NCBI GenBank assembly: GCA_002839355.1
Contig: PGXW01000033.1
Span: 1 to 35,233, forward strand
Reading direction: 5' to 3'
Length of the DNA stretch: 35,233 bases
Source of the DNA: Spirochaetae bacterium HGW-Spirochaetae-2
GTDB taxonomy: Bacteria; Spirochaetota; Spirochaetia; Sphaerochaetales; Sphaerochaetaceae
Shown: one piece after another, positions 16,477-24,801 of the stretch
How the letters are laid out: every line of letters starts with the position of its first letter
Position numbering within the stretch: position 1 is the first letter of the stretch
Made by a program: the position numbers and the translations under genes
The notes under the pieces: model-generated
The model's database searches: none
Told to the model about the DNA's origin: nothing
Seen by the model: only the letters and a program-made list of their open reading frames with translations

Positions 16477-17888
16477 CGTAATGCCTCATTAGAAAATCTA
16501 ACTTTAGGGAAGTTTCCTCAGAATCAAAAAACCTAACCCAAAGGGAATCGAATCCTTCATGCTGGGAGTGTGGAGGAACTGGGTATGGGGTTGACGATGG
16601 ACGAGAGGAAATCCTTGGTACGGGAGACCGCGAAGCGGTATCGGCAGGCAGGCAAGAGGCAGAAGGGCCTCATCCTTGACGAGTTTGTCCAGAGCACCGG
16701 CTACAACCGCAAGTACGCCATCCACATCCTTGCGAACGAGGGGAAGGTGAGCTGGTCCAAGGCGCCCGGACAAGTGGTGGGGGTGCGCATGAAGGCCACC
16801 TACCGGGGCGGGCGGCGGCAGAAGTCGGGCCGCAAGCGGGTGTACGGCGCGGAGGTGTGCGGCTCGGTCCTGAAGATATGGCGGCATTTCGACCACATGT
16901 GCTCCAAGCTGTTGAAGGAGTTCATCCGGGTGAACATCGACGACCTGTACCGCAGCAAATGGCTGCGCCTCGATGCGGCGCACCGGCAACCGCTGCTGGA
17001 TATCAGCGCCGCCACGATAGACCGGGCCGTGGCGGCGGAGCGCAGGCAGTACCGGCAGATGCGCGGGAGTTGCACAACCAGGGCGGGCAGCATGCTGCGC
17101 AACCAGATCCCCATCCGGGTCTACTTCGATTGGGACGAGCGGGCTCCCGGGTTTTTCGAGATGGACACGGTGAGCCATGACGGCGGGTTCGAGGCCAGGG
17201 AATGCTGCCACACGCTGACGATCACGGATGTGGGGGTGGGATGGATCGAGCTGGCCTCGGTGATGAACAACGCCTCCAGGTGGGTCGCCGAGCAGCTGGA
17301 GCGGATGAGGCGGACGGTCCCCTATCCGGTGCTCGGCCTGGACAGCGACAACGGCAGCGAGTTCATCAACCACCTGGTGTCAGCCTGGACGGAGGGCCAC
17401 GGGATCATGTTCACGCGTGGCAGGGCGTACCGGAAGAACGACAACTGCTTCGTCGAGCAGCAGAACTTCCACGCGGTGCGCAAGGTCGTCGGCTATGGGC
17501 GGTACGAGGGGCGGGAGGCCCACGAGGCGCTGGAAGAGGTCTACCGGCACCTGTGTCCCCTGCGCAACTACTTTTTTCCTTGCGTGCGCCTGGTTTCCAA
17601 GCAACGGATCGATGGGAAGACGAGGAAGGTCTACGATCCGCCGCAAACCCCGTACTCCCGGCTGATGCGGGACCCGCGGTTGAGCGACCAGCAGAAAGGC
17701 ATCATAGCGGCGCAAAGGGAAAAGTATGATATGATCGAGTTGAAGAGGGGCTTGGACCATGCGGTGAAGCGGCTGCTTGAGCTGCAGTACCGGTACCGGA
17801 GGACCTGAGGTGTCGGGCAACGGCTTGGGTTAGGTTTTGATTATGAGGATTTCTCCTTTTACGGTTAGATTAATATTGAGGCAATGCG
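16477..17888 (+). mobile_element. Complete 1412-bp insertion sequence with ~65-bp imperfect inverted repeats
   Basis: The element is bounded by imperfect terminal inverted repeats (left 16477-16541, right 17825-17888). The outermost 12 bases are CGTAATGCCTCA on the left and CGCATTGCCTCA on the right, read inwards. Further in, both ends share AATCTAAC, TCCTCA, AATC and AACCTAACCCAA. A 5-bp direct repeat, CTACC, flanks both ends (16472-16476 and 17889-17893). One transposase gene fills the inside, read in the same direction as proA. Size, single D,D(35)E gene and 5-bp duplication would fit the ISNCY/IS1202-like groups, but no family is assigned. The element appears intact. It lies between the ABC importer operon and proA. 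Confidence 0.85.
16585..17808 (+). CDS. IS transposase, rve-type D,D(35)E integrase core
   Basis: A 407-residue transposase. An N-terminal helix-turn-helix-like part (about 1-60, with TAKRYRQAGKRQKG and TGYNRKYAIHIL) should bind DNA ends. A basic linker with GGRRQKSGRKRVY follows. The retroviral-integrase-like core has D194 (EMDTVSHDGG), D255 (DSDNGSEF) and E291 (CFVEQQN), giving the D,D(35)E spacing. After the core come a Tyr/Phe-rich segment (PLRNYFFPCVRLV) and a basic tail. A GTG at 16570 keeps the frame open, but ATG 16585 has GGAGG at 16572-16576 with 8-nt spacing and is chosen. The catalytic triad is complete, so the protein may be active. Codon use is visibly richer in GCG/CGG than in the flanking genes, which fits acquisition from elsewhere. 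Confidence 0.9.
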   Translation: MGLTMDERKSLVRETAKRYRQAGKRQKGLILDEFVQSTGYNRKYAIHILANEGKVSWSKAPGQVVGVRMKATYRGGRRQKSGRKRVYGAEVCGSVLKIWRHFDHMCSKLLKEFIRVNIDDLYRSKWLRLDAAHRQPLLDISAATIDRAVAAERRQYRQMRGSCTTRAGSMLRNQIPIRVYFDWDERAPGFFEMDTVSHDGGFEARECCHTLTITDVGVGWIELASVMNNASRWVAEQLERMRRTVPYPVLGLDSDNGSEFINHLVSAWTEGHGIMFTRGRAYRKNDNCFVEQQNFHAVRKVVGYGRYEGREAHEALEEVYRHLCPLRNYFFPCVRLVSKQRIDGKTRKVYDPPQTPYSRLMRDPRLSDQQKGIIAAQREKYDMIELKRGLDHAVKRLLELQYRYRRT

Positions 17889-17893
17889 CTACC
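17889..17893. repeat. Right copy of the IS target-site duplication (CTACC)
   Basis: Second copy of the 5-bp direct repeat found at 16472-16476. It abuts the outer end of the right inverted repeat. Removing the IS and one copy joins TATCTACC to TTGCATCACC. Confidence 0.7.
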
Positions 17894-17922
17894 TTGCATC
17901 ACCACCAAATTCAGAGTAATCT
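17894..17922 (+). promoter_or_regulatory. Weak candidate promoter for proA beside the IS end
   Basis: TTGCAT (17894-17899), 17 bp and TAATCT (17917-17922) could form a promoter, but the -10 matches consensus at only three of six positions. The rest of the 83 bp between the IS and proA shows no better site. Confidence 0.25.
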
Positions 17923-17971
17923 GTGACCAATCGTACGTTAAGCGAGGCCCGTTTTGGAAGACCGTGGAATC

Positions 17972-19273
17972 ATGGAACAGCTCACGCGAGTACCTGCGCA
18001 CCAGCGGGTGTTGGGCGCGTTGGCATCGAAGGACAGGAATGGCATGTTGCTGGCTATGGCGACTGCCTTGGAACAGCATGCACAGCGGCTTTTCGCCGCC
18101 AATAGGAAAGATATCGCAGCTGCGGACCAGGCTGCTCTCGCCACCCCATTGCGCAAGCGGCTGGTGTTTGACGAGAAGAAGTTGGCCGGTGTGTGTGACG
18201 GGATCCGACAGGTCGCATCGTTGCGTGACCCCATTGGACGGATCCGGGAACGCCGGTTGCTGGATGACCAATTGCTTCTGGAACGTGTGGATGTTCCCAT
18301 CGGTGTGATTGGTATGGTATTCGAGTCGAGACCCGACGCCTTGGTCCAGATCATCTCCCTTTGCCTGAAAAGTGGAAATGCGATCATCCTCAAGGGGGGA
18401 CGGGAGGCTTTGAACACCAACAGGGAGTTGGTTGCGGTTATCGGGGAATCGCTGCAGCCCTTTGCCGCGGGAAGCGCCTGGATAGTCCACTTGGAGAGTC
18501 GCGAGGACGTGAGGTTCCTGCTGGAACTCGATGATATCGTGGATCTGCTCATCCCCCGTGGCTCGAATGAATTCGTCCGCTATATCATGGACAATACCAA
18601 GATACCGGTATTGGGTCATGCCGATGGAATTTGCGCGTTGTATGTGGATTCCGAGGCTCCGATCGATCTCGCCGTCACGGTCGCCGTCGACTCCAAGTGC
18701 CAGTATCCGGCAGTGTGCAATGCGGTCGAGACAGTACTTGTCCATGCTGCGGTCGCTCCCACCTTCCTTCCCCGGTTCAAGGAAGCGCTCGCACCATGGT
18801 CGGTGATCATCCACGGCGATCGTAGGGTCGGTGCGATTATCGAGTGTATCGAGGCTGTCGAAGACGATTGGGATACCGAATATCTCGGGTACGAGATCGC
18901 CATCCGTATCGTCGACTCGCTTCAGGAGGCTATGGACCATATCGCCGCACATGGCTCGGGACATACCGATTGCATTGTCACCTCCCACGAGGCGAATGCC
19001 CGCAAGTTCATGCGCGAGGTCGATTCGGCCGATGTGTTCTGGAATTGCAGCACCCGTTTCGCAGACGGTTTCAGGTATGGCCTGGGTGCCGAGGTAGGTG
19101 TCAGCACCCAGAAGATCCACGCTCGTGGCCCGGTTGGGCTCGATGGTCTGGTTATAGGAAAATGGTTGCTTTCGGGCAATGGCCATATTGTCGATACCTA
19201 CGAGAAGGGGCGGGCCTTCAAACATGAGGAGTTGCCCCTCGAAGGTGTCGGGCTGCTCGGGGAGGTAGAATGA
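17972..19273 (+). CDS. proA: Gamma-glutamyl phosphate reductase
   Basis: ProA reduces L-glutamyl 5-phosphate with NADPH to glutamate semialdehyde, the second step of proline synthesis. The 433 residues match the family (about 415-435). The catalytic cysteine is C249 in YPAVCNAVET. Other marks are FESRPDA, IILKGGREA, NTKIPVLGHADGICALYVD and GPVGLDGL. The frame stays open to a TTG at 17954, which has GAGG at 17944-17947. ATG 17972 gives the usual N-terminus (MEQLTRVPAHQRVL) but only a weak GTGGA signal, so TTG 17954 remains possible. The stop overlaps proB by ATGA. An IS ends 83 bp upstream and may have cut the gene off from its promoter. Confidence 0.93.
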   Translation: MEQLTRVPAHQRVLGALASKDRNGMLLAMATALEQHAQRLFAANRKDIAAADQAALATPLRKRLVFDEKKLAGVCDGIRQVASLRDPIGRIRERRLLDDQLLLERVDVPIGVIGMVFESRPDALVQIISLCLKSGNAIILKGGREALNTNRELVAVIGESLQPFAAGSAWIVHLESREDVRFLLELDDIVDLLIPRGSNEFVRYIMDNTKIPVLGHADGICALYVDSEAPIDLAVTVAVDSKCQYPAVCNAVETVLVHAAVAPTFLPRFKEALAPWSVIIHGDRRVGAIIECIEAVEDDWDTEYLGYEIAIRIVDSLQEAMDHIAAHGSGHTDCIVTSHEANARKFMREVDSADVFWNCSTRFADGFRYGLGAEVGVSTQKIHARGPVGLDGLVIGKWLLSGNGHIVDTYEKGRAFKHEELPLEGVGLLGEVE

Positions 19274-20382
19274 TGGACCGCGATTTTTCTTCCGTGAAGA
19301 GAATCGTGGTGAAAGTAGGTACCAACCTGCTTTCGGACCATCAGGGAATTGATTCGCATCGGATCGAGAAGGTAGTCGCGGATATCGTGGCGTTGAGGCA
19401 GCAGGGATTGCAGGTTCTGTTGGTCTCTTCAGGTGCGATCGGACTCGGTGCGAAGGAATTGGGCAGGTCGACGGCGGTCAAGCGGACCGCCTTGCGCCAA
19501 GCCTGTGCCTCGATCGGTCAACCGATACTCATGAGCCACTATCGTGCGGCCTTCAAGCGGCATGGGGTCGTTTGTTCGCAGGTGTTGATTACCCGGAGCG
19601 AATTGAACGACCGCAAGACCTATGTGAACTTGAAGAACTCGGTGCAGACGCTGTTGGATCTTGGGGTGGTTCCGATTTTCAATGAGAACGATGTGGTCAG
19701 TACGGCCGAAATCGGTACCGCGATCGGGGACAATGACCGGATGAGCGCATTCGTTGCAAGCAAGGTCGATGCGGACCTGCTCGTGATCCTCTCGGATATC
19801 GCGGGACTGTACACCAAGGATCCCCGCAAGGATGCCGATGCCGAACTCCTTTCGGATATACCGAAAGTCGACGACAAGATATTCTCGTATGCCGGCAGTG
19901 CGGGCAGTGTGTTCTCGACCGGTGGGATGAAGACAAAACTGGTTGCGGCGAGAATCGCCGCCACCGCCGGTTGCGCGACGGTGATAGCAAGCGGTTATGA
20001 GCCGGATATCCTCTGCCGGATACATCGGGGTGAACCTATCGGCAGCCATATCCATGCGGACAAGCGAATGGGCCAACGGTTCCGTTGGATACTCAACAGC
20101 AATCCGACCGGGACCATCTGGATAGATGAAGGTGCACTCAAGGCACTCCGTTCCCATAAAAGCCTGTTGCCTTCGGGAGTTGTCAAGGTCGACGGCATTT
20201 TCCAGGCCGGGGACGTGGTCATGGTCAACAATATTGCCAAGGCTGTTCCGTATTACAATAGTTCGGAGATATTGGAGATGGCCGGGTGTCAGAGCAAGGA
20301 CATGCCCCGTCGTCTGGGCAAGGGAAAGGCGGATGTGCTGTTCCGACCAGAGGATATTGTGTTTTTGGATTATGCAGACTAA
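19270..20382 (+). CDS. proB: Glutamate 5-kinase with PUA domain
   Basis: ProB phosphorylates glutamate, the first and usually proline-inhibited step of proline synthesis. The 370 residues contain an amino-acid-kinase domain (VVKVGTNLLS near 13-22, VSSGAIGLG near 54-62, FNENDVVST and GDNDRMSAFVA near 140-160, GGMKTKL near 217) and a C-terminal PUA domain from about 280. Length matches long-form ProB. ATG 19270 overlaps the proA stop as ATGA, with GGGGAGG at 19259-19265; the next codon is also ATG (19273) with better spacing, so the protein may begin one residue later. The order proA-proB is the reverse of the common proBA order. The 3' end overlaps the next gene by 11 nt. Confidence 0.94.
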   Translation: MMDRDFSSVKRIVVKVGTNLLSDHQGIDSHRIEKVVADIVALRQQGLQVLLVSSGAIGLGAKELGRSTAVKRTALRQACASIGQPILMSHYRAAFKRHGVVCSQVLITRSELNDRKTYVNLKNSVQTLLDLGVVPIFNENDVVSTAEIGTAIGDNDRMSAFVASKVDADLLVILSDIAGLYTKDPRKDADAELLSDIPKVDDKIFSYAGSAGSVFSTGGMKTKLVAARIAATAGCATVIASGYEPDILCRIHRGEPIGSHIHADKRMGQRFRWILNSNPTGTIWIDEGALKALRSHKSLLPSGVVKVDGIFQAGDVVMVNNIAKAVPYYNSSEILEMAGCQSKDMPRRLGKGKADVLFRPEDIVFLDYAD

Positions 20383-21283
20383 TTATCATATATTCCACAG
20401 GAAACAGGACATCGGCAAGCGGATCAGCCTGCTGCACCGCGAGGAGACCATGTCGATCGGATTGATGGCAGTCGATGCCGGGGAGTCCCTGGCCGGTGCG
20501 ATCGAGGCGATCCTCCAGTATTCCTCCTGGTCCGTGCATGTGTTGATGCATGAGGAGCAGGGGAGGATTCCTGAATTGCGCTCCCGTTTTCCACAAGCGA
20601 CGTTCATCGTGTTCGCCCAAAGCGTTCCCTTCGGGACCATGGCCAATGCCATGGCCAACGAATGCTACACCACCTTCTTCTTCCTTACCAGAAGCGATCT
20701 GCGTTGCAGCCGGTTCGATTCGGAGGAGGCGATAGCGCTTCTGCATAGGAGCGACAAACCTGCCGCAATCACCCCCGTCCTGTCGAACAGGCTCGGTGAG
20801 CTTATTCCGGTGATCCAAGCTCCGATGCTCAGGGATGGCATGGTCGATCCAGTCTCTTTCTTGCCAGGCAGTGCCATCTTGCCCACCCTCTATCCATTTT
20901 TGGGTATGGGGTTGTATGAGCGGGCACTGTTCCAGCGTCTGCGGGGTTTCGATGAAGCGGTTGAGAGCGAATACTGGCAAGTGCTCGATTTCGGGCTGCG
21001 CGCCTGGTTGTACGGATATCCGATCCTCAACTCCCCCTGCATCTCGTGTACATTCCTCAACCGCCAGTTCATCATCGAGGACCGGTCCGAGCGGGACGGA
21101 ATCAAACGCGTCCACACCAAAGCTCTCGGGGTCAGGCAAATGAACGGGAAGAACTATCCGAAACGTCCGGGCAAGTATTCCGATGCCCATGTGCATGCCG
21201 AGGTGAAGAAACGGTTGGCGCTGTACAAGACCGATTTCCAGCAACTGGTGGAACAGTGGAAGGCTCCTGGAGATACCCTATGA
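20372..21283 (+). CDS. Putative GT-A/GT2-like glycosyltransferase relative, function unknown
   Basis: A 303-residue protein that is not confidently recognised. The layout recalls family-2 glycosyltransferases: an N-terminal beta strand MSIGLMAVDAGESLAGAIEAIL, a segment rich in FFFLTRSDL where the DXD region would be, and RGFDEAVESEYWQVLDFGLRAWLYGYPI, which resembles the GFDE...EDVDLCLR...G motif of GT2 enzymes. A clear DXD triad is missing, so activity is uncertain. No signal peptide or membrane segment is seen. ATG 20372 overlaps proB by 11 nt but has no good ribosome site; ATG 20450 has GAGGAG only 3 nt upstream and is an alternative start, giving 277 residues. It overlaps the amidase gene by ATGA, so a cell-envelope role is plausible by context. 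Confidence 0.6.
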   Translation: MQTNYHIFHRKQDIGKRISLLHREETMSIGLMAVDAGESLAGAIEAILQYSSWSVHVLMHEEQGRIPELRSRFPQATFIVFAQSVPFGTMANAMANECYTTFFFLTRSDLRCSRFDSEEAIALLHRSDKPAAITPVLSNRLGELIPVIQAPMLRDGMVDPVSFLPGSAILPTLYPFLGMGLYERALFQRLRGFDEAVESEYWQVLDFGLRAWLYGYPILNSPCISCTFLNRQFIIEDRSERDGIKRVHTKALGVRQMNGKNYPKRPGKYSDAHVHAEVKKRLALYKTDFQQLVEQWKAPGDTL

Positions 21284-22056
21284 GTGGTAGAGCACCCGTC
21301 ATTGCCCTCTGTATGGTGGCCATCCTGGTCGGCAGCTCCCTCTATGGTACCGTATCGAAGGTTTCCCCATTTTCATTGCCGATAGGAACGGTCGTGCTCG
21401 ATGCCGGGCATGGTGGGCACGATCCCGGTGCGACGGCCTCTTGGCAGTGGGATGAGCCGGTCTATCTGCAGGAAAAGGCAATCACCTTGGATCTGGTCCG
21501 AAGGACTTCCGATATCCTCCGTACCGCCCGTGCGGATATCGATGTTGTATTGACCCGCGATTCCGACACCTATATGGCCTTGCAGGATCGTGCCGATGTG
21601 GCGGCAAAATTGAATCCCGGAGTTGGGAAATCGATCGTATTCGTTTCGGTCCATGCGAACTCCTCACCGTCGGAAGAACCGTCCGGGTTCGAGGTCCTGG
21701 TGAAGCAAACCGACAAGCGCCTTCGTTTTCTCGATGCACAAGTTCCCGATTGGGCGATAGCGCGGTTCGCGAACCAGACGGCAAGCGAGTTGAACCGGTT
21801 GTTGAACCGTGAGAACCTGTTGTTCGCCACCGCAATGCGGGAGCAGATGGCCAAAAGTTTTCCCCAGGCACGTGACCGGGGAGTCAAGGAACAGGATGTC
21901 TGGGTACTCAATGCCAGCAAGGTGCCTTCCGTGTTGGTGGAGGTCGGTTTTATCAGCAATAGCGACGATGCCTATCTGATGACCCAACAGACATGGCTTG
22001 ACCGGATGGCGAACACGCTGGCCGCGGGAATCCTGGCATACATCAATCCCTATTGA
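21280..22056 (+). CDS. N-acetylmuramoyl-L-alanine amidase (Amidase_3 type)
   Basis: A zinc amidase that cleaves the bond between N-acetylmuramic acid and L-alanine in peptidoglycan, 258 residues. A signal peptide covers about residues 1-23 (VIALCMVAILVGSSLYG), so it acts outside the inner membrane. Zinc and catalytic residues are H44 (DAGHGGHDPG), E65, H125 (SVHANS) and E221 (VLVEVGFISN). There is no visible AMIN or LysM domain, so it is a minimal AmiA/AmiC-type enzyme. ATG 21280 overlaps the preceding stop as ATGA; the frame continues upstream to 21046 within the neighbouring gene and is not used. Its last 14 nt overlap the end of pncB on the opposite strand. Confidence 0.9.
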   Translation: MSGRAPVIALCMVAILVGSSLYGTVSKVSPFSLPIGTVVLDAGHGGHDPGATASWQWDEPVYLQEKAITLDLVRRTSDILRTARADIDVVLTRDSDTYMALQDRADVAAKLNPGVGKSIVFVSVHANSSPSEEPSGFEVLVKQTDKRLRFLDAQVPDWAIARFANQTASELNRLLNRENLLFATAMREQMAKSFPQARDRGVKEQDVWVLNASKVPSVLVEVGFISNSDDAYLMTQQTWLDRMANTLAAGILAYINPY

Positions 22057-23491
22057 GCTTGCTTCTTCCTTCGATTGCCAACTGGGTCTTCAGCGTCTTC
22101 AATTCCTTGGACAACGAGACCTTGTAGAAGTGTGGGTTTATCATACGCTTATAGCTGCCGTGGAAGGTCGCCAGGCTTTCCTTGACATGCCGTTGTATAT
22201 GCACCAGTTTCGGTGCATTCGCGATTCTCGTTCCATCGGTCATGACAAGACGGAGTAGAGGCGCGACCGAAGCATAACGCGATTGCTTGAGCGTGAAGTA
22301 ATCGGCTTCGTTGAACGGGTGGTAGAGGATGATATCCGATTTCGTGGTGATCTCTTCATGGTCCAGTGCTATCAGGTCTCCCAAGGAGGATCCCTCCGAA
22401 TCGACAAAGCGCCAGACTTGCTTGCGTCCGGGATTGGTGGCCTTCTCAAAACTGTTGCTGATCTTCATGGTCGGCAACCATGTGCCGTCGGACAGTTGCC
22501 GGGCTGCCAGCTTGTAGACGCCATTGAGAGAACTTTGCGATCCTCCGGTCACCAGATGGGTGCCGATTCCCCACGAGTCGATCGGGACGGCATCGTGCAC
22601 CAACGTCTCGATAATCTCTTCGGTCAGGTCGTTCGAAACGTATATCCGGCAACCCTCCAGTCCCGCGCGATCAAGCTTCTTCCTGATTTCCCGGGACAGG
22701 TAGCTCAAGTCTCCGCTGTCTATGCGGACACCGATCTGCTTCCCTTTCGCTTGCATCTCCTTACCCACGACAATCGCATTCTCGATACCGGAACCGAGCG
22801 TATCGTACGTATCGATCAGCAGCACGGAGTTGTCCGGGTAGATATCTGCGAAAGCCCTGAAGGAATCGAGTTCGGACTCGAAGGACATGACCCAGGAATG
22901 GGCCATGGTTCCTGCGACCGGAATGCCGAATATCTTGCCGGCGAGCGTGTTGCTGGTCGCGGCGCACCCCCCGATGAAAGCTGCACGGGAAGCGGAGATC
23001 GCACCGTCGGGACCCTGTGCCCGGCGCAGACCGAATTCCATGATCTGCCCACCTCCGGTAGCCTGGTACATGCGCGAGGCCTTGGTCGCGATCAGCGATT
23101 GGTAGTTGATCGTATTCAAGAGCATCCCCTCGATCAACTGGGCCTCCATCATGGTGGCCTCGACACGAATCAAGGGTTCTCCGGGAAATGCCACCGTTCC
23201 CTCGGCCATGGCATGGATTGTCCCGGCGAAACGGAAATCGGTTAGGTACGATAGGAACGCTTCATCGAACTTGTGCAATGAGCGCAGGTAATCGATATCC
23301 CCTTTGCTGAACGAGAAGAGTTCTATGCGCTTGAGCAGATCGTTGAGGCCGGCGAAGACCACATAGCCACCATTGAACGGGTTTGTCCGGTAGAACATGT
23401 CGAATACCACACGGGGGTTGTTCCTGGTGAGGAAATACCCCTGCATCATGGTCAGTTCATAGAAATCGGTGGAAAGGGCAGATACGGTCAT
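22043..23491 (-). CDS. pncB: Nicotinate phosphoribosyltransferase
   Basis: PncB joins nicotinate to PRPP, with ATP, to give nicotinate mononucleotide for NAD salvage. The 482 residues match the longer bacterial type. Family marks are TDFYELTMMQGY near the start, FGLRRAQGPDGAISASRAAFIGG, the GTMAHSWVMSF motif around 220-230 at the active site, and IDTYDTLGSG and IRIDSGDL-like segments. The frame is open to 23635, but ATG 23491 has a strong AAGGAGG at 23497-23503 with 5-nt spacing and is chosen. It lies 16 nt after serS in a seven-gene series of housekeeping genes. The 3' end converges on the amidase gene with a 14-nt coding overlap and no terminator hairpin between them. Confidence 0.93.
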   Translation of the reverse strand: MTVSALSTDFYELTMMQGYFLTRNNPRVVFDMFYRTNPFNGGYVVFAGLNDLLKRIELFSFSKGDIDYLRSLHKFDEAFLSYLTDFRFAGTIHAMAEGTVAFPGEPLIRVEATMMEAQLIEGMLLNTINYQSLIATKASRMYQATGGGQIMEFGLRRAQGPDGAISASRAAFIGGCAATSNTLAGKIFGIPVAGTMAHSWVMSFESELDSFRAFADIYPDNSVLLIDTYDTLGSGIENAIVVGKEMQAKGKQIGVRIDSGDLSYLSREIRKKLDRAGLEGCRIYVSNDLTEEIIETLVHDAVPIDSWGIGTHLVTGGSQSSLNGVYKLAARQLSDGTWLPTMKISNSFEKATNPGRKQVWRFVDSEGSSLGDLIALDHEEITTKSDIILYHPFNEADYFTLKQSRYASVAPLLRLVMTDGTRIANAPKLVHIQRHVKESLATFHGSYKRMINPHFYKVSLSKELKTLKTQLAIEGRSKLNRD

Positions 23492-23507
23492 ATCGACCTC
23501 CTTGGTG

Positions 23508-24782
23508 TTATCGGCGGATCTCCGAGAGGCCCATGTACGGTACCAGTGCCTTCGGCAAACCCACCGAACCGTCTTTCCGTTGGAAATTCTCAAGAATAGC
23601 GACGATAGCCCGTGATATGGCAATAGCAGTTCCATTCAACAGGTGGACGTGTTGGATCTGTCCCGCCGAATCCTTGTATCGGATATTCAACCTGCGTGCC
23701 TGGTAGTCGGTGCAGTTGCTGGTGCTCGTCACTTCACCATATTCGCCTTGTTCTCCGCGGCCCGGCATCCACGCCTCGATATCGAACTTCCTGTATGCGG
23801 GAGCGCCAAGGTCTCCGGTACAGGTGTCCACGACATGGTAGGGGATCTCGAGGCCTTGGAATATCTCTTCCTCGATCGCCAGCAACTGGTCGTGTATCTG
23901 TTCCGACTGGGTCGGCAGGCAATAGATGAACATTTCAACCTTCGAGAACTGGTGGACACGGTACAACCCCTTGGAATACTGTCCCGCCCCTCCCGCTTCC
24001 CTGCGGAAACAGTGCGAGAGCCCCGCCATGCGGATGGGCAAGTCGTTCTCTGACAGTATCTTGCCGGCATGGTAGCCGCCCAGGGTGATCTCTGCGGTTC
24101 CCACCAGGCATGTACCGGTTCCCTCTATGGTGTAGATGTTGCTCTCCTCGCCACGGGGGTTGAATCCGATACCTTCCAGGACTTCCTCGCGTGCGATATC
24201 GGGGGTAATGGTGAGGGTGAACCCATGTTTGCGCAGGATGTCGAGGGCATACCGCTCCAATGCCAACTCGAGCAATACTGCTTCGTTCTTCAAATAGTAG
24301 AACTTCGGGCCCGAGACACGTGTGGCGGTGTCGAAGTCGATCAAGTCCAATGTCTCGCCCAATTGGACATGGTCCTTAGGTGCGAAGGGGAATCGGGTTG
24401 GCTCTCCCCACTTCCGAATCTCCAGGTTCTCCGTATCGAGGCTACCGACAGGTGCCTGCGGATGGGCATAGTTCGGAATGGTCTTCGCAAGGGTAAGGTA
24501 ATTGGATTCGATTTCGCCCAAGGTCGATTCCTTGGTCGCGATCTCCTCTTTCAGGGCTTTGCCTTCGGCGATGAGTGCCGAGCGGGCATCGGCATCCAGT
24601 TTTCCCTTCATCTTGGACGCATTCTCGTTCCTGCGCGAACGGAGTGCCTCGGTCTCCTGCAACAAAACCGAACGCTGTTCCTGCAACGCTATGATAGCGT
24701 CGATATCCACATGCATGCCCCTGTTGGCGATATTCGCTGCGATCTCATCCCGTCTGGTTTTCAGCTCTTTCAGATCTATCAT
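23508..24782 (-). CDS. serS: Seryl-tRNA synthetase
   Basis: SerS charges tRNA-Ser with serine, 424 residues, the standard bacterial length. The N-terminal 100 or so residues form the coiled-coil tRNA-binding arm (MIDLKELKTRRDEI and a long charged stretch). The class II core follows: LVGTAEITLGG, motif 2 in FRREAGGAGQYSKGLYRVHQF, and motif 3 with LNGTAIAISRAIVAILENFQ. The TSTSNCTDYQARR segment contacts serine and ATP in this family. ATG 24782 has GGGGAAA just upstream. It lies 19 nt after proC and 16 nt before pncB. Confidence 0.96.
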   Translation of the reverse strand: MIDLKELKTRRDEIAANIANRGMHVDIDAIIALQEQRSVLLQETEALRSRRNENASKMKGKLDADARSALIAEGKALKEEIATKESTLGEIESNYLTLAKTIPNYAHPQAPVGSLDTENLEIRKWGEPTRFPFAPKDHVQLGETLDLIDFDTATRVSGPKFYYLKNEAVLLELALERYALDILRKHGFTLTITPDIAREEVLEGIGFNPRGEESNIYTIEGTGTCLVGTAEITLGGYHAGKILSENDLPIRMAGLSHCFRREAGGAGQYSKGLYRVHQFSKVEMFIYCLPTQSEQIHDQLLAIEEEIFQGLEIPYHVVDTCTGDLGAPAYRKFDIEAWMPGRGEQGEYGEVTSTSNCTDYQARRLNIRYKDSAGQIQHVHLLNGTAIAISRAIVAILENFQRKDGSVGLPKALVPYMGLSEIRR

Positions 24783-24801
24783 ATGTTTCCCCGTTGGTAT
24801 T

